Shown here piece by piece: positions 9,917 to 17,481 of a stretch of 41,228 nt of DNA; within the stretch, counting starts at the first letter, position 1, and every line of letters begins with the position of its first letter. The notes beneath the pieces were generated by a model, which did no database searches, was not told the origin of the DNA, and saw only the letters and a list, made by a program, of their open reading frames with translations. The stretch is taken from assembly GCA_903847385.1 (NCBI GenBank), contig CAINDO010000148.1, positions 1 through 41,228 on the forward strand. The letters run 5' to 3'. The position numbers were made by a program, and so were the translations under genes. Origin of the DNA: an uncultured Myxococcales bacterium. GTDB lineage: Bacteria; Myxococcota_A; Bradymonadia; UBA7976; UBA1532.

Positions 9917-11788
9917 TCACACCTCCGTCGGCTCGGAGAGGACCGTGATCCCCTCGAGGCGGAGGACGTCGAGCGCGTTGGTGGTCGTGGCCACGCCCGG
10001 GCGCAGGCGGTAGTCGAAGTGGAGCGCTTCACCATCGAAGCGGTCCGTGAAGTGGCAGGTGGTCACCTGCTCGGGGAAACGCGCCTCGAGCGCCACGAGC
10101 GAGAGGTCGTGCGTCGTCACCAGGCCGAAGCTGCGCGACTGCGCCAGGAGTTGCCTCGCCACGCTCACGCTGGCGACGTTGCGCTCCCGGCTGTTGGTGC
10201 CGCTGAGCATCTCGTCCACCAGATACAGGCGGGGCGGCAGCGCCGTGTCCGCCTCGGCCGCCCCGCACTCGTCCAGAATGCGCCGGATCCGCTTGACCTC
10301 GGCGTAGAACCGGCTCAGGCCCTGCTCGGGCGCGTCCGTGACCTGGATGCTCGTGGACAGCCGGCAAGGCTGCATCCTCAGGCGCGCAGCGCACACCGGC
10401 GCGCCCGCCTGCGCCAGGATCGTGTTCACGCCCACCGTGCGCAGGAACGAACTCTTGCCGGCCATGTTGCTGCCCGTGACGAGCACCATGCGTCCGGCGC
10501 CGGCGAGCGTGAAGTCGTTCACGCGGCGGCGCGCGGCCGGGATCAGCGGGTGTCCCAGGGCCTCGGCCTCGATGGCCACGGCGGCCCCGGGCTCCAGCTC
10601 GGGCCAGGTGTAGCCGTTGCCCAGGTTGTCCGTCGCGAAGCCACCGAGCGAGGCGAGCACCTCGAGCTCCGCCAGGGTCTCCAGATCGGCGCGGACGTGG
10701 GCGCCGTGCCGCGCGCGCCAGTCCATGAGCCGGGCGACCCAGAAGGCCTCCCACAGGAACAGCGTGTTCGCCAGCAGCGCCGTGAGCGGGTTGAAGCGCA
10801 CGGCGAGACTGTCCGTGATGGTCTCGAGGCCCGTGAGGCGGTCCGAGGGCTTCACGCCCCCCGAGAGCAGCGACGTGCGCAGCTCCACGAGGCGCGGCGC
10901 GTGGAACCGGCGACGCTCCACCCGGGTGTACATGCGCCGCAGGCCCACGAAGGGCCGCGACTCGTCCCGCTCGACCAGCTCGGCGTACAGCGGCCCGAGA
11001 CGGCCCGTGGTGACCAGGTGGAGCAACAACTGCACGCCCACGGCGATGCGCCACGGCGAGTTCAGGCCGAAGCTCGCCTGGGCCACGATGGCCGCCCACG
11101 TGAGGGGCACGAGCACGAACGCCACGCGGCGGCAGAGCGTCGCGAAGCCCGTGTCGGGCCGGGCCTCCGCCCACGTGACGAAGCGGCGCAGATGCTCGGG
11201 ATCGAGCTCGACGATGCGGCCCTCGGCGTGCAACCGCCGGCAGAACCCCGGGGCCTGCGCGAGCTCGGCGGCGGCGGCCTGCGACGCGCGCACGGCGTCC
11301 GGCGGCAGCGGGTGTTTCAGGCGGTCGGCGAGGCGCTCGCGGGCCCACGGCAGGGCCGCGCGGGACAAGAGCTGGTACAGCGACCCCCGCCCGAAGACCT
11401 GCAGCTCGCCCAGGTGGGGCCAGGCCGGGTCGTCGAAGGCGGCGCCGTCGTCCGGGAGGGCGCCCCACTCGCCCGAGAGGCGGGCCGCGCCCTCGCGGTG
11501 GAGTTTCTCCAGGGCCTGCACGCGCGGCAGCCGCTCGTGCGGCGCGCGGTGCAGGTAGACTGCGACCAGGAACGCGACGAGGGCAACGCCGGCGATCGGC
11601 CCGTAGAGCCACGGCAGCTTGTCGTACCAGGCCGCCCAGCCGAACAGCGCGGCGAGGAAAAACGCTACGAGCCGGACGGTGGAGAGCACGGCGATGCGAC
11701 GACGGACCCGGGCGCCGAGGCGCTCGTACCGGCCCGCCTGGCGGCGATAGCGGGCGACCCGGGGGTCGCTGGCATAGTGATCCGACAT
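9917..11788 (-). CDS. Membrane-anchored MutS-like ATPase
   Basis: The 623-residue protein has two hydrophobic helices near the N-terminus (about residues 36-54 and 62-82), a helical middle region resembling the MutS core/lever, and a MutS-type ABC ATPase. Walker A is GSNMAGKSSFLRTVG from residue 439, and Walker B is LYLVDEMLSGTNS with Asp525-Glu526; LVTTHDLSL follows. It lacks the N-terminal mismatch-recognition domain (no F-x-E motif) and the MutS2 Smr nuclease domain, so classical mismatch repair is unlikely. Similar membrane-attached MutS relatives occur in several phyla and are usually labelled only as MutS family; their function is not established. It follows nadK by 4 bp. Confidence 0.82.
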   Translation of the reverse strand: MSDHYASDPRVARYRRQAGRYERLGARVRRRIAVLSTVRLVAFFLAALFGWAAWYDKLPWLYGPIAGVALVAFLVAVYLHRAPHERLPRVQALEKLHREGAARLSGEWGALPDDGAAFDDPAWPHLGELQVFGRGSLYQLLSRAALPWARERLADRLKHPLPPDAVRASQAAAAELAQAPGFCRRLHAEGRIVELDPEHLRRFVTWAEARPDTGFATLCRRVAFVLVPLTWAAIVAQASFGLNSPWRIAVGVQLLLHLVTTGRLGPLYAELVERDESRPFVGLRRMYTRVERRRFHAPRLVELRTSLLSGGVKPSDRLTGLETITDSLAVRFNPLTALLANTLFLWEAFWVARLMDWRARHGAHVRADLETLAELEVLASLGGFATDNLGNGYTWPELEPGAAVAIEAEALGHPLIPAARRRVNDFTLAGAGRMVLVTGSNMAGKSSFLRTVGVNTILAQAGAPVCAARLRMQPCRLSTSIQVTDAPEQGLSRFYAEVKRIRRILDECGAAEADTALPPRLYLVDEMLSGTNSRERNVASVSVARQLLAQSRSFGLVTTHDLSLVALEARFPEQVTTCHFTDRFDGEALHFDYRLRPGVATTTNALDVLRLEGITVLSEPTEV

Positions 11789-11792
11789 GAAC

Positions 11793-12593
11793 CTACCAGT
11801 GCAGGCGGCTCTTCAGATTGCGGAAGAAGTAGTCCTGCTCGAAGAAGACGAGGCGGGCCGGCACGGTGGAGCGCTCCACGTGGATGGCGTCCCCGGGCGT
11901 GACGCGGACGACGTGGTTGCCGTCGCAGACCAGCAGGATCTCGCCGCCGCGGATCTCGTCCGCGACCTGGAGATCCACGCGGGCGCTGCCCGGCAGGATC
12001 ATGGAGCGGCTGCTGAAGCTGTACTCGTTGAGCGGCTTGACGTTGATGCAGTCCACGTTCGGCATGATCAGGGGCGCGCCGGTGCTGAGCAGATAGGCCG
12101 TCGAGCCCGTCGGGGTGCCGACGATCACGCCGTCCCCCCTCGGGTTGCTCACGGGCTGACCGTTCACCTGGATGCCGATCTGGATCATGTGGGTGGTGCC
12201 CTTGACGACCACCTCGTTCACGCAGCGGTAGGCGGCGCCGCGGTGCGTGACCTCGAGCGTGAGGCGCTCCTCGAGGAAGTAGTCGTCCCCCAGCAGGCGC
12301 ACCAGCACGCTGTCGAGCTCGCTGCGGTCGCTGGCGGTGAGGAACCCCAGATGCCCGAAGTTCACCGCCAGCACCGGCACGCCCGGCCAGGTGGAGAGCG
12401 CGCGCAGGACCGTGCCGTCGCCCCCGAGGGCGATGATGAGGTCGAGCGGCCCGATGCCCTCGGCGGGCAGTCGGGTGACCTCGATGCGCGCCCGGGAGAA
12501 CAGGCGCTGGATGACGTCGAGTCGGTAATCGTCGTCACTCGCGTTGTCGCGCGTGAAGATTCCGACGTGTTTCAGCTCGAGCAGGCCGGCCAT
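11793..12593 (-). CDS. nadK: NAD kinase
   Basis: This enzyme phosphorylates NAD to NADP in the cytosol. The family motifs are all present: GGDGT (residues 57-61 from this start), NFGHLGFL, PTGSTAY and the C-terminal DG substrate region LLVCDGNHVVRV. I prefer the ATG at 12593 (266 aa), which puts the first strand KHVGIF at residues 8-13 as in other NadK proteins. A GTG at 12632 with AGGTG upstream would add 13 residues, but those codons use A/T third bases unlike the rest of the gene. It heads a minus-strand run with the MutS-like, kinase and phosphatase genes, and is divergent from the PHP gene. Confidence 0.92.
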   Translation of the reverse strand: MAGLLELKHVGIFTRDNASDDDYRLDVIQRLFSRARIEVTRLPAEGIGPLDLIIALGGDGTVLRALSTWPGVPVLAVNFGHLGFLTASDRSELDSVLVRLLGDDYFLEERLTLEVTHRGAAYRCVNEVVVKGTTHMIQIGIQVNGQPVSNPRGDGVIVGTPTGSTAYLLSTGAPLIMPNVDCINVKPLNEYSFSSRSMILPGSARVDLQVADEIRGGEILLVCDGNHVVRVTPGDAIHVERSTVPARLVFFEQDYFFRNLKSRLHW

Positions 12594-12709
12594 GGTGCGC
12601 AGACCATACGCGTCTGCGGGGGAATCGGACACTGAACACCTGCATCGTATCGCGATTTTCTCGGGTCGGGTGTACGCTCGCGGCCCTTTTCGAGACCCCG
12701 AGGTTCGTG

Positions 12710-13519
12710 ATGCTCGTCGATCTTCACCTGACCCCCCGCGATCTCACGCCCCAGGCCCTGGCGAGCGCGGCCCGCAGCGCCGGCCTTCACGGCGTCGTGA
12801 TCACCGACACCAACCGCACCGACCGCCTCCCGGCTTACCTGGACGCGGCCCGGCAGGCCGGCCTCGCCGCTTACGGCGGCGTCGAGCTCGCGCTCGAGCG
12901 CGGCTTTCTGGTCTTCATCCCGCGCGCCGTGGACGCCGCCTTCCTCGGCGCCCGCTGGTCCGCCGGTGCGGGCAAGTGGAACGCCCAGGCGGCCATCGCG
13001 GCCGCCACCGCCCTGCCCGGCCTGATCATCGCCGGTCACCCTTACTGCCGCGACCTGGACTCGGTCCTGTTCGACCACGTCTTCACGCTCCCGAACCTGG
13101 GCGCCGTCGAGACGCGCGTCGCCCGCGGCCGGCCCCTGTGGGACGCCATGGCGGACGACGTCGCCACCCGGCGCAACATCCCGCGCATCGGCTCCTGCGG
13201 CGGCGATCCGACCTACGTCGGCCGCGCCATGACCTACGTGCACGGCGAGCGCCTCTCGCAGGCCGCCCTGGTCGAGGCCATCGCCTCGTCCAACGTGTGG
13301 CCCATCGAGATGGAGGCCCGTGGCCAGAGCCGGCCCCGCGAGGAGGAGTTCATCGAGCCCCCCCGCCGCAGCCCGGACGACGAGGGCGACGGCGAGCGCC
13401 GCGACGACGACCGCCCGCGCCGGGGCCCCCGCGGTGAAGGCCGCGGTGGTCGCGACGGCGAGCGCCGGGGTCCGCGCCGCGAAGGCAGTGGTGGCCGCGA
13501 CCGCCGCCCCCGCGACTGA
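12710..13519 (+). CDS. Degenerate PHP-domain protein with Arg/Gly-rich tail
   Basis: The 269-residue protein opens with a PHP-like domain (residues ~1-200) followed by a low-complexity tail (~205-269) of Arg, Gly, Asp and Glu with repeated RGG/GRGG/RRG units. PHP phosphoesterases need the metal ligands DxHxH, TDH and SDxH. Here they read DLHLT (His6 kept, second His lost), ITDTN (His34 lost) and GSCGGDP (final His lost), while Glu59 and His110 remain. The fold is recognisable but the metal site looks broken, so it may be a binding protein. RGG-type tails commonly contact RNA or promote condensation, which is inference. A GTG three bases upstream is an alternative start. Confidence 0.7.
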   Translation: MLVDLHLTPRDLTPQALASAARSAGLHGVVITDTNRTDRLPAYLDAARQAGLAAYGGVELALERGFLVFIPRAVDAAFLGARWSAGAGKWNAQAAIAAATALPGLIIAGHPYCRDLDSVLFDHVFTLPNLGAVETRVARGRPLWDAMADDVATRRNIPRIGSCGGDPTYVGRAMTYVHGERLSQAALVEAIASSNVWPIEMEARGQSRPREEEFIEPPRRSPDDEGDGERRDDDRPRRGPRGEGRGGRDGERRGPRREGSGGRDRRPRD

Positions 13520-13560
13520 ATCCGTTCTCACACCCAACCAGCCCGAGGACTGCGCCTTTC

Positions 13561-14334
13561 ATGTCTCTGCGCTTCGGCCGCACGGCCACTCTGTCCGCCC
13601 TCTCTCTGCTCTCGCTCCTGACCGCTTCGACCGCCCTCGCCAACAGCACCGGCCTCCCGGGGCGTGCGCGCGTCGGGTGCTCCGAGGCCCGCTGCCACAC
13701 GGGCGGGCTCGCGCCCACGCTCGCGTTCGAGACGCCGACGCGGGTGGTCGCCCCCGGTGAGACCGTCGACCTGATGCTCACGGCCGCGGGGCCCCAGGCC
13801 GGCGGCATGGCGAAGGCCGGCCTGAACGTCGAGGCCGACGACGGCACCCTGATCCCCGACGCCGACGGCGTGACCAAGGCGCTCCTCGGCCAGCTCGTGC
13901 AGAGCGCGCCCGTCCCCTTCGACGGCGACAGCGTTCAGTTCATGTTCCAGTGGACGGCCCCGGACACGGCGGGCCCCGTGACGATCTACGCCGCGGTCAA
14001 CAGCGTGAACGGCGACTTCAACACGACGGGGGACAACTCCGCCGTGATCGAGGCGACGATTCAGGTGGGCGACGCGGCGGGCGGCGCGGGCGGCGAGCCC
14101 GGCACCGGCGGTGATCCGGGCAGCGCGGGTGGCCTGATCGGCGCCGGCGGCGAGCCCGCCACGGGCGGGACGCCGGTCACGGGCGCGGACGCGGGCGTGG
14201 ACGACACCAGCGACTCCGGCGGTGACTCCGGCGGCTGTCAGACCCAGCCGGGCAAGGCCCCGCTGTCAGGGCTGGGCGCCGCCTTCGCCGGGCTGGGCCT
14301 GCTCACCTTCCGCCGCCGGCTGCGTCGGCGCTGA
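13561..14334 (+). CDS. MYXO-CTERM surface protein, possibly choice-anchor V type
   Basis: The 257-residue protein has an N-terminal signal peptide (cleavage near ALA, residue 27), a beta-rich domain of ~150 residues, a Gly/Asp/Thr-rich spacer of repeated GGEP, TGG and SGGD units, and a tail with GGC, a hydrophobic helix and RRRLRRR. That tail is the MYXO-CTERM sorting signal of Myxococcota, processed at the Cys for surface anchoring. Just after the signal peptide is GCSEARCHTGG, a C-x4-C-H variant of the c-heme motif; choice-anchor V proteins carry a similar Cys-Cys-His cluster at this place, so that family is a plausible but unverified call. Its 3' end overlaps the convergent glycosyltransferase gene by 69 bp. 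Confidence 0.78.
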   Translation: MSLRFGRTATLSALSLLSLLTASTALANSTGLPGRARVGCSEARCHTGGLAPTLAFETPTRVVAPGETVDLMLTAAGPQAGGMAKAGLNVEADDGTLIPDADGVTKALLGQLVQSAPVPFDGDSVQFMFQWTAPDTAGPVTIYAAVNSVNGDFNTTGDNSAVIEATIQVGDAAGGAGGEPGTGGDPGSAGGLIGAGGEPATGGTPVTGADAGVDDTSDSGGDSGGCQTQPGKAPLSGLGAAFAGLGLLTFRRRLRRR

Positions 14335-16014
14335 GTTCTTCGGCGCCAGCGGCGCCGGGGCCTTGGGCGCCCCGGGCCGGTGGTACAAGCCCACGAGCTG
14401 CACGCCTTCGTAGAAAACGCCGTCCACGGGGAAGTCCGTGCCGTAGGCGCGCCACAGGTCGATCTCCTCCCAGAACTTGTCGCGCTGGTCGTGGTAGACG
14501 CCCCAGTTCGAGTACGCGGCGGTCCAGTCCCCCGTGTACCGGATGTCCTTCCGCAGCAGGCCGTCCTGCTTGTAAGCGTCGAAGGAGCCCTTGGTGGCGT
14601 CGTGCCAGAAGGCCAGGGCGTTGTTCTCGGCCTGCGCGTTGAGCGCGGGCAGCGCGCCCTGCGTGGCGTAACCCCAGAAGTTGCGCGGCAGGTCCAGCTC
14701 CGCCGCCCCCGGCGCGCCGCCCACCAGCTCGTTGTAGTAGGCCTCGCCGTAGCCGGCGTTGCGCAGCGTCGCCTGCGCTGCCGGGACGAGCATCAGCGCG
14801 CCCACGCTGGACACGGCCCACGTGCGGGGCGACGTCCCGCCGAGCATGCCGCGCAGCACGCGCTCCGTCCCCAGCCCGGCGGCCACCGCCAGAAACGGCA
14901 TCGCCGTCATCCAGTGTTTGATGCCGCCGAAGATGGGGGTCATCGGCATCGCGATGATCAGGAACGGCACCGCCAGGTTGGCCAGGTAGGCCACCTCGAC
15001 GGGGGGCGAGTCCTGCTTCTCGTTCACCTTGCGCCAGCCGGCCATCCACAGGCCGCCGAGGCCGATGAGCGAGAGCACGATGGTCGCCACCGGCAGCGTG
15101 GTCAGGCTCATCACGAAGGGGAAGTGCACCGGGAACGGCGGGTCGTACCAGAGCGTGCCCAGGTAGGCGACCGGGTAGTTCACGTGGTGCGAGTGGAACG
15201 CCACGTACTCCTGCAGGCGCTTCCAGGTGTCGAACCAGAGCCACGGCCAGTGCGCGAAGAACACGGCCGTGCCGAGCACGATCATCGACGCCGCCGTCCA
15301 GAGCGCGAACGTCACCGGGCCGCGCGCCTCGCCCTCGGCCTTCCAGGCGCCCGTGCGGCGCTTGAACGACCACAGGTCGAAGAGCGTCACGAACAGCAGC
15401 AGGAACGGCACGAAGAACGTGTTGAGTTTCGTCGCCAGACCGACCCCGAGGGCCACGCCGGACACGACGGCCCACCGGCGGCTGCGCAGCGCACGGAGCC
15501 ACGTGTAGACGATCAGGACCCACATGAAGGTCACCGGGCCGTCGAAGCAGGCGAAGTGACTGTGAAAGAAGACCCGCGGCATGAACAGGAAGGCCAGACC
15601 GGCGACGATGCCCACACCGGCGCCGGCGATCATCGCGCCCAGCAGGTAGGTCAGCCAGGTGGCCAGGCCCGCCATCACGATGGACGGCATGCGGTAGGCC
15701 AGGATGTGCGAGTCCACCCAGCCCAGGCGGTCGTGCAGGATGCGGTGGCTCAGGCCGAAGAGCGTCTTCATGAGCACGGGGTGCTCGTGGTTGTAGCCGA
15801 AGCCCTTCTCGATCTCGGCGCGGCTGAACGAGGGGACCTTGGCGTCGAAGATGCCGAGCACCCAGTCGCCGGCCTTGTCGCCGGCGAAGAAGTAGAAGCT
15901 CTCGTCGCGCGGGACGCCGACCTCGGACGAGGTCGTCACCAGCAGGCCGATGGTCAGCAGGCAGAGCAGCGCGCCGATCAGGTGGTCGCGGCGCGTGGGC
16001 AGGGTCAGCGTCAT
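14266..16014 (-). CDS. Family-39-type membrane glycosyltransferase (ArnT/PMT-like)
   Basis: The 582-residue protein has about a dozen hydrophobic segments and an early periplasmic PRDESFYF acidic pair. In ArnT/PMT-type GT-C glycosyltransferases such an N-terminal loop acid is catalytic. Further family-like segments are GFGYNHEHPVLMK, RMPSIVMAG and HSHFACFDGPVTFMW. Enzymes of this class transfer a sugar from a polyprenyl-phosphate donor to lipid, glycan or protein outside the inner membrane. The start at 16014 overlaps the upstream gene's stop (ATGA). The Ala/Pro/Glu-rich C-terminal ~35 residues look unstructured and are partly encoded opposite the MYXO-CTERM gene. The acceptor is unknown. Confidence 0.82.
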   Translation of the reverse strand: MTLTLPTRRDHLIGALLCLLTIGLLVTTSSEVGVPRDESFYFFAGDKAGDWVLGIFDAKVPSFSRAEIEKGFGYNHEHPVLMKTLFGLSHRILHDRLGWVDSHILAYRMPSIVMAGLATWLTYLLGAMIAGAGVGIVAGLAFLFMPRVFFHSHFACFDGPVTFMWVLIVYTWLRALRSRRWAVVSGVALGVGLATKLNTFFVPFLLLFVTLFDLWSFKRRTGAWKAEGEARGPVTFALWTAASMIVLGTAVFFAHWPWLWFDTWKRLQEYVAFHSHHVNYPVAYLGTLWYDPPFPVHFPFVMSLTTLPVATIVLSLIGLGGLWMAGWRKVNEKQDSPPVEVAYLANLAVPFLIIAMPMTPIFGGIKHWMTAMPFLAVAAGLGTERVLRGMLGGTSPRTWAVSSVGALMLVPAAQATLRNAGYGEAYYNELVGGAPGAAELDLPRNFWGYATQGALPALNAQAENNALAFWHDATKGSFDAYKQDGLLRKDIRYTGDWTAAYSNWGVYHDQRDKFWEEIDLWRAYGTDFPVDGVFYEGVQLVGLYHRPGAPKAPAPLAPKNSAPTQPAAEGEQAQPGEGGAQP

Positions 16015-16994
16015 GGCGTGCTCCCGGGCCGCGTGTTCACCCGCACCGTGGGGTCGAAGCAGAAGTGGGCGTCCGCGGTCGCCGTCGTCGTCAGCTCGAA
16101 GGCCAGCGGCGCCGGGCCCGAGGGCAGGGTCGTCTCGAAGTGGTGCCAGCCCTTCTCGGCGGGCACGGGGATCGACTGCAGCTCCACGCCGGCGCGCAGC
16201 ACCCGCAGCTTGGCCGGCTTCACCCGGATCTGCTTGGCGTAGTTGTCGGCGACCATCGGATCGGAGAAGCCGAAGTCGATGGACAGCGTGTCCCCCCCGG
16301 GCGCGTCGTTCCAGGTCAGGCGCACCGCGGCCTCGGCCATGGGGTGCATCCAGAGGCAATGGCGCGGCGTGTCGCCGATCAGGCGGACGTCCCGGCTCAC
16401 GTGCAGCCAGGGGTTCAGGCCGCACTCGGGATCGCGGGCCCTCTGGTCGAGCCGGCGCCCCACGCTCTGCCCCAGGCAGTTGCGGGTGGTCTCGGGCGGG
16501 TCGCGCAGGTCGCAGTGCCAGCCGCGGCCGCTCCAGAAGTCGCAGAGTTTCGTGGCGCCATCGGGCGTGTGCCGCGTGTACAGGGCGTCTTCCAGGTGGG
16601 CGTAGAGGTCGCCGACGACCTTCGGCCCGCCCACGCGCACGAGATCCACGCTCACGTTCCCCGCGTCCGTGTGTTCCAGCAGCGTATGTGCGGGCGGCAG
16701 CCGGGACGCGTCGTACCCCAACGCGCCGAGCACCCAGAGGCGGTCGTAGCGGGCGAGGTCGGTCGTCGCCAGGTCGCGGGTGTGAAACACCGGCAGGCCG
16801 GCGAACGCGGTGCGCCCCTCGCCCTGCGTGTAGGGGGCCCAGGTGACCCCATCGCCCGGTTGCAGGCGCGCGCGGACGGCGTCGGCGGCGGTCTGCCACT
16901 CGGCGCGCGTCGGCACCCGGTCGCGTTGCCAGGTGGCCACGCCCGCCGAGACGAGGATGAGGACTGGGACGAGAAACCAGAGATTCGGTCGCAT
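16011..16994 (-). CDS. Single-pass membrane protein coupled to the glycosyltransferase
   Basis: I do not recognise a family. The 327-residue protein has one N-terminal transmembrane helix (about residues 4-20) and an extracytoplasmic remainder with several Cys residues (CDF, HCDL, NCLG, ECGL, HCLW, HFCF) that could form disulfides. The middle reads like part of a nucleotide or sugar domain (RYDRLWVLGALGYDASRLP), and the C-terminal ~110 residues look like a beta-sandwich. The ATG at 16994 places the helix at the N-terminus; a longer open frame exists but would run through the divergent gene's start. It overlaps the glycosyltransferase by ATGA, so a partner or acceptor role is likely. Confidence 0.65.
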   Translation of the reverse strand: MRPNLWFLVPVLILVSAGVATWQRDRVPTRAEWQTAADAVRARLQPGDGVTWAPYTQGEGRTAFAGLPVFHTRDLATTDLARYDRLWVLGALGYDASRLPPAHTLLEHTDAGNVSVDLVRVGGPKVVGDLYAHLEDALYTRHTPDGATKLCDFWSGRGWHCDLRDPPETTRNCLGQSVGRRLDQRARDPECGLNPWLHVSRDVRLIGDTPRHCLWMHPMAEAAVRLTWNDAPGGDTLSIDFGFSDPMVADNYAKQIRVKPAKLRVLRAGVELQSIPVPAEKGWHHFETTLPSGPAPLAFELTTTATADAHFCFDPTVRVNTRPGSTP

Positions 16995-17028
16995 CGGGGG
17001 CGGGTTTGTAGCACAATTTCGCGCGCCC
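16995..17028. promoter_or_regulatory. 34-bp divergent intergenic region
   Basis: Only 34 bp separate the ATG of the minus-strand glycosyltransferase pair from the ATG of the plus-strand heme operon. It holds an AT-richer core (TTTGTAGCACAATTT) in otherwise GC-rich DNA. Promoters for both directions must overlap here or reach into the flanking coding sequences. No -35/-10 pair is convincing. Confidence 0.3.
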
Positions 17029-17481
17029 ATGACCACGCGTCTCCCCAGGTCGTGCCGACTCGCGGCCGCGCTCGCGCTGTTTTTCGGCCACGCGGGCTGC
17101 CCCGGCTTCGGCGATCGCCTGCCGCCGGACGCCGCCCTGCCCGACGCCGGCGACGCCGCGGGCCTCGTGGACGCCGACTCGCCCACGCCGGAGGCCGGGC
17201 CGCCGGCGGACGCCGCGCCCGACGTGCCGCCGGCGCCCCTGCCCCGCTTCGACCCGGACGTCGCCGACTTCCTGTTGCGTCACTGCAGCCTCTGTCACGG
17301 CGAGCTGCCCGTCGGCGGCGCGCCCTACGCGCTCGTGACGCTGGAGGAGACACGCACGCACCTCGCGGCGATCCTCGACCGCGTCGTGGACAAACGCGAC
17401 ATGCCCCCGGGCGGCGGCGTCGTCACGGACGAAGAGCGCGAAATGCTGACCCGCTGGGCCGAGGGGGGGGCGGTGCCATGA
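17029..17481 (+). CDS. Mono-heme c-type cytochrome, probable lipoprotein
   Basis: The 150-residue protein has a hydrophobic leader ending HAGC (Cys24), a weak lipobox, then a ~50-residue Pro/Ala/Asp-rich linker and a small cytochrome c domain. The heme site is CSLCH (residues 86-90), and DMPPGGG offers Met125 as the likely sixth ligand. The linker before a compact heme domain suggests a tethered electron carrier in the periplasm or at the outer membrane. This ATG puts the leader directly at the N-terminus. The stop overlaps the next ATG (ATGA), tying it to the barrel protein. Confidence 0.75.
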   Translation: MTTRLPRSCRLAAALALFFGHAGCPGFGDRLPPDAALPDAGDAAGLVDADSPTPEAGPPADAAPDVPPAPLPRFDPDVADFLLRHCSLCHGELPVGGAPYALVTLEETRTHLAAILDRVVDKRDMPPGGGVVTDEEREMLTRWAEGGAVP

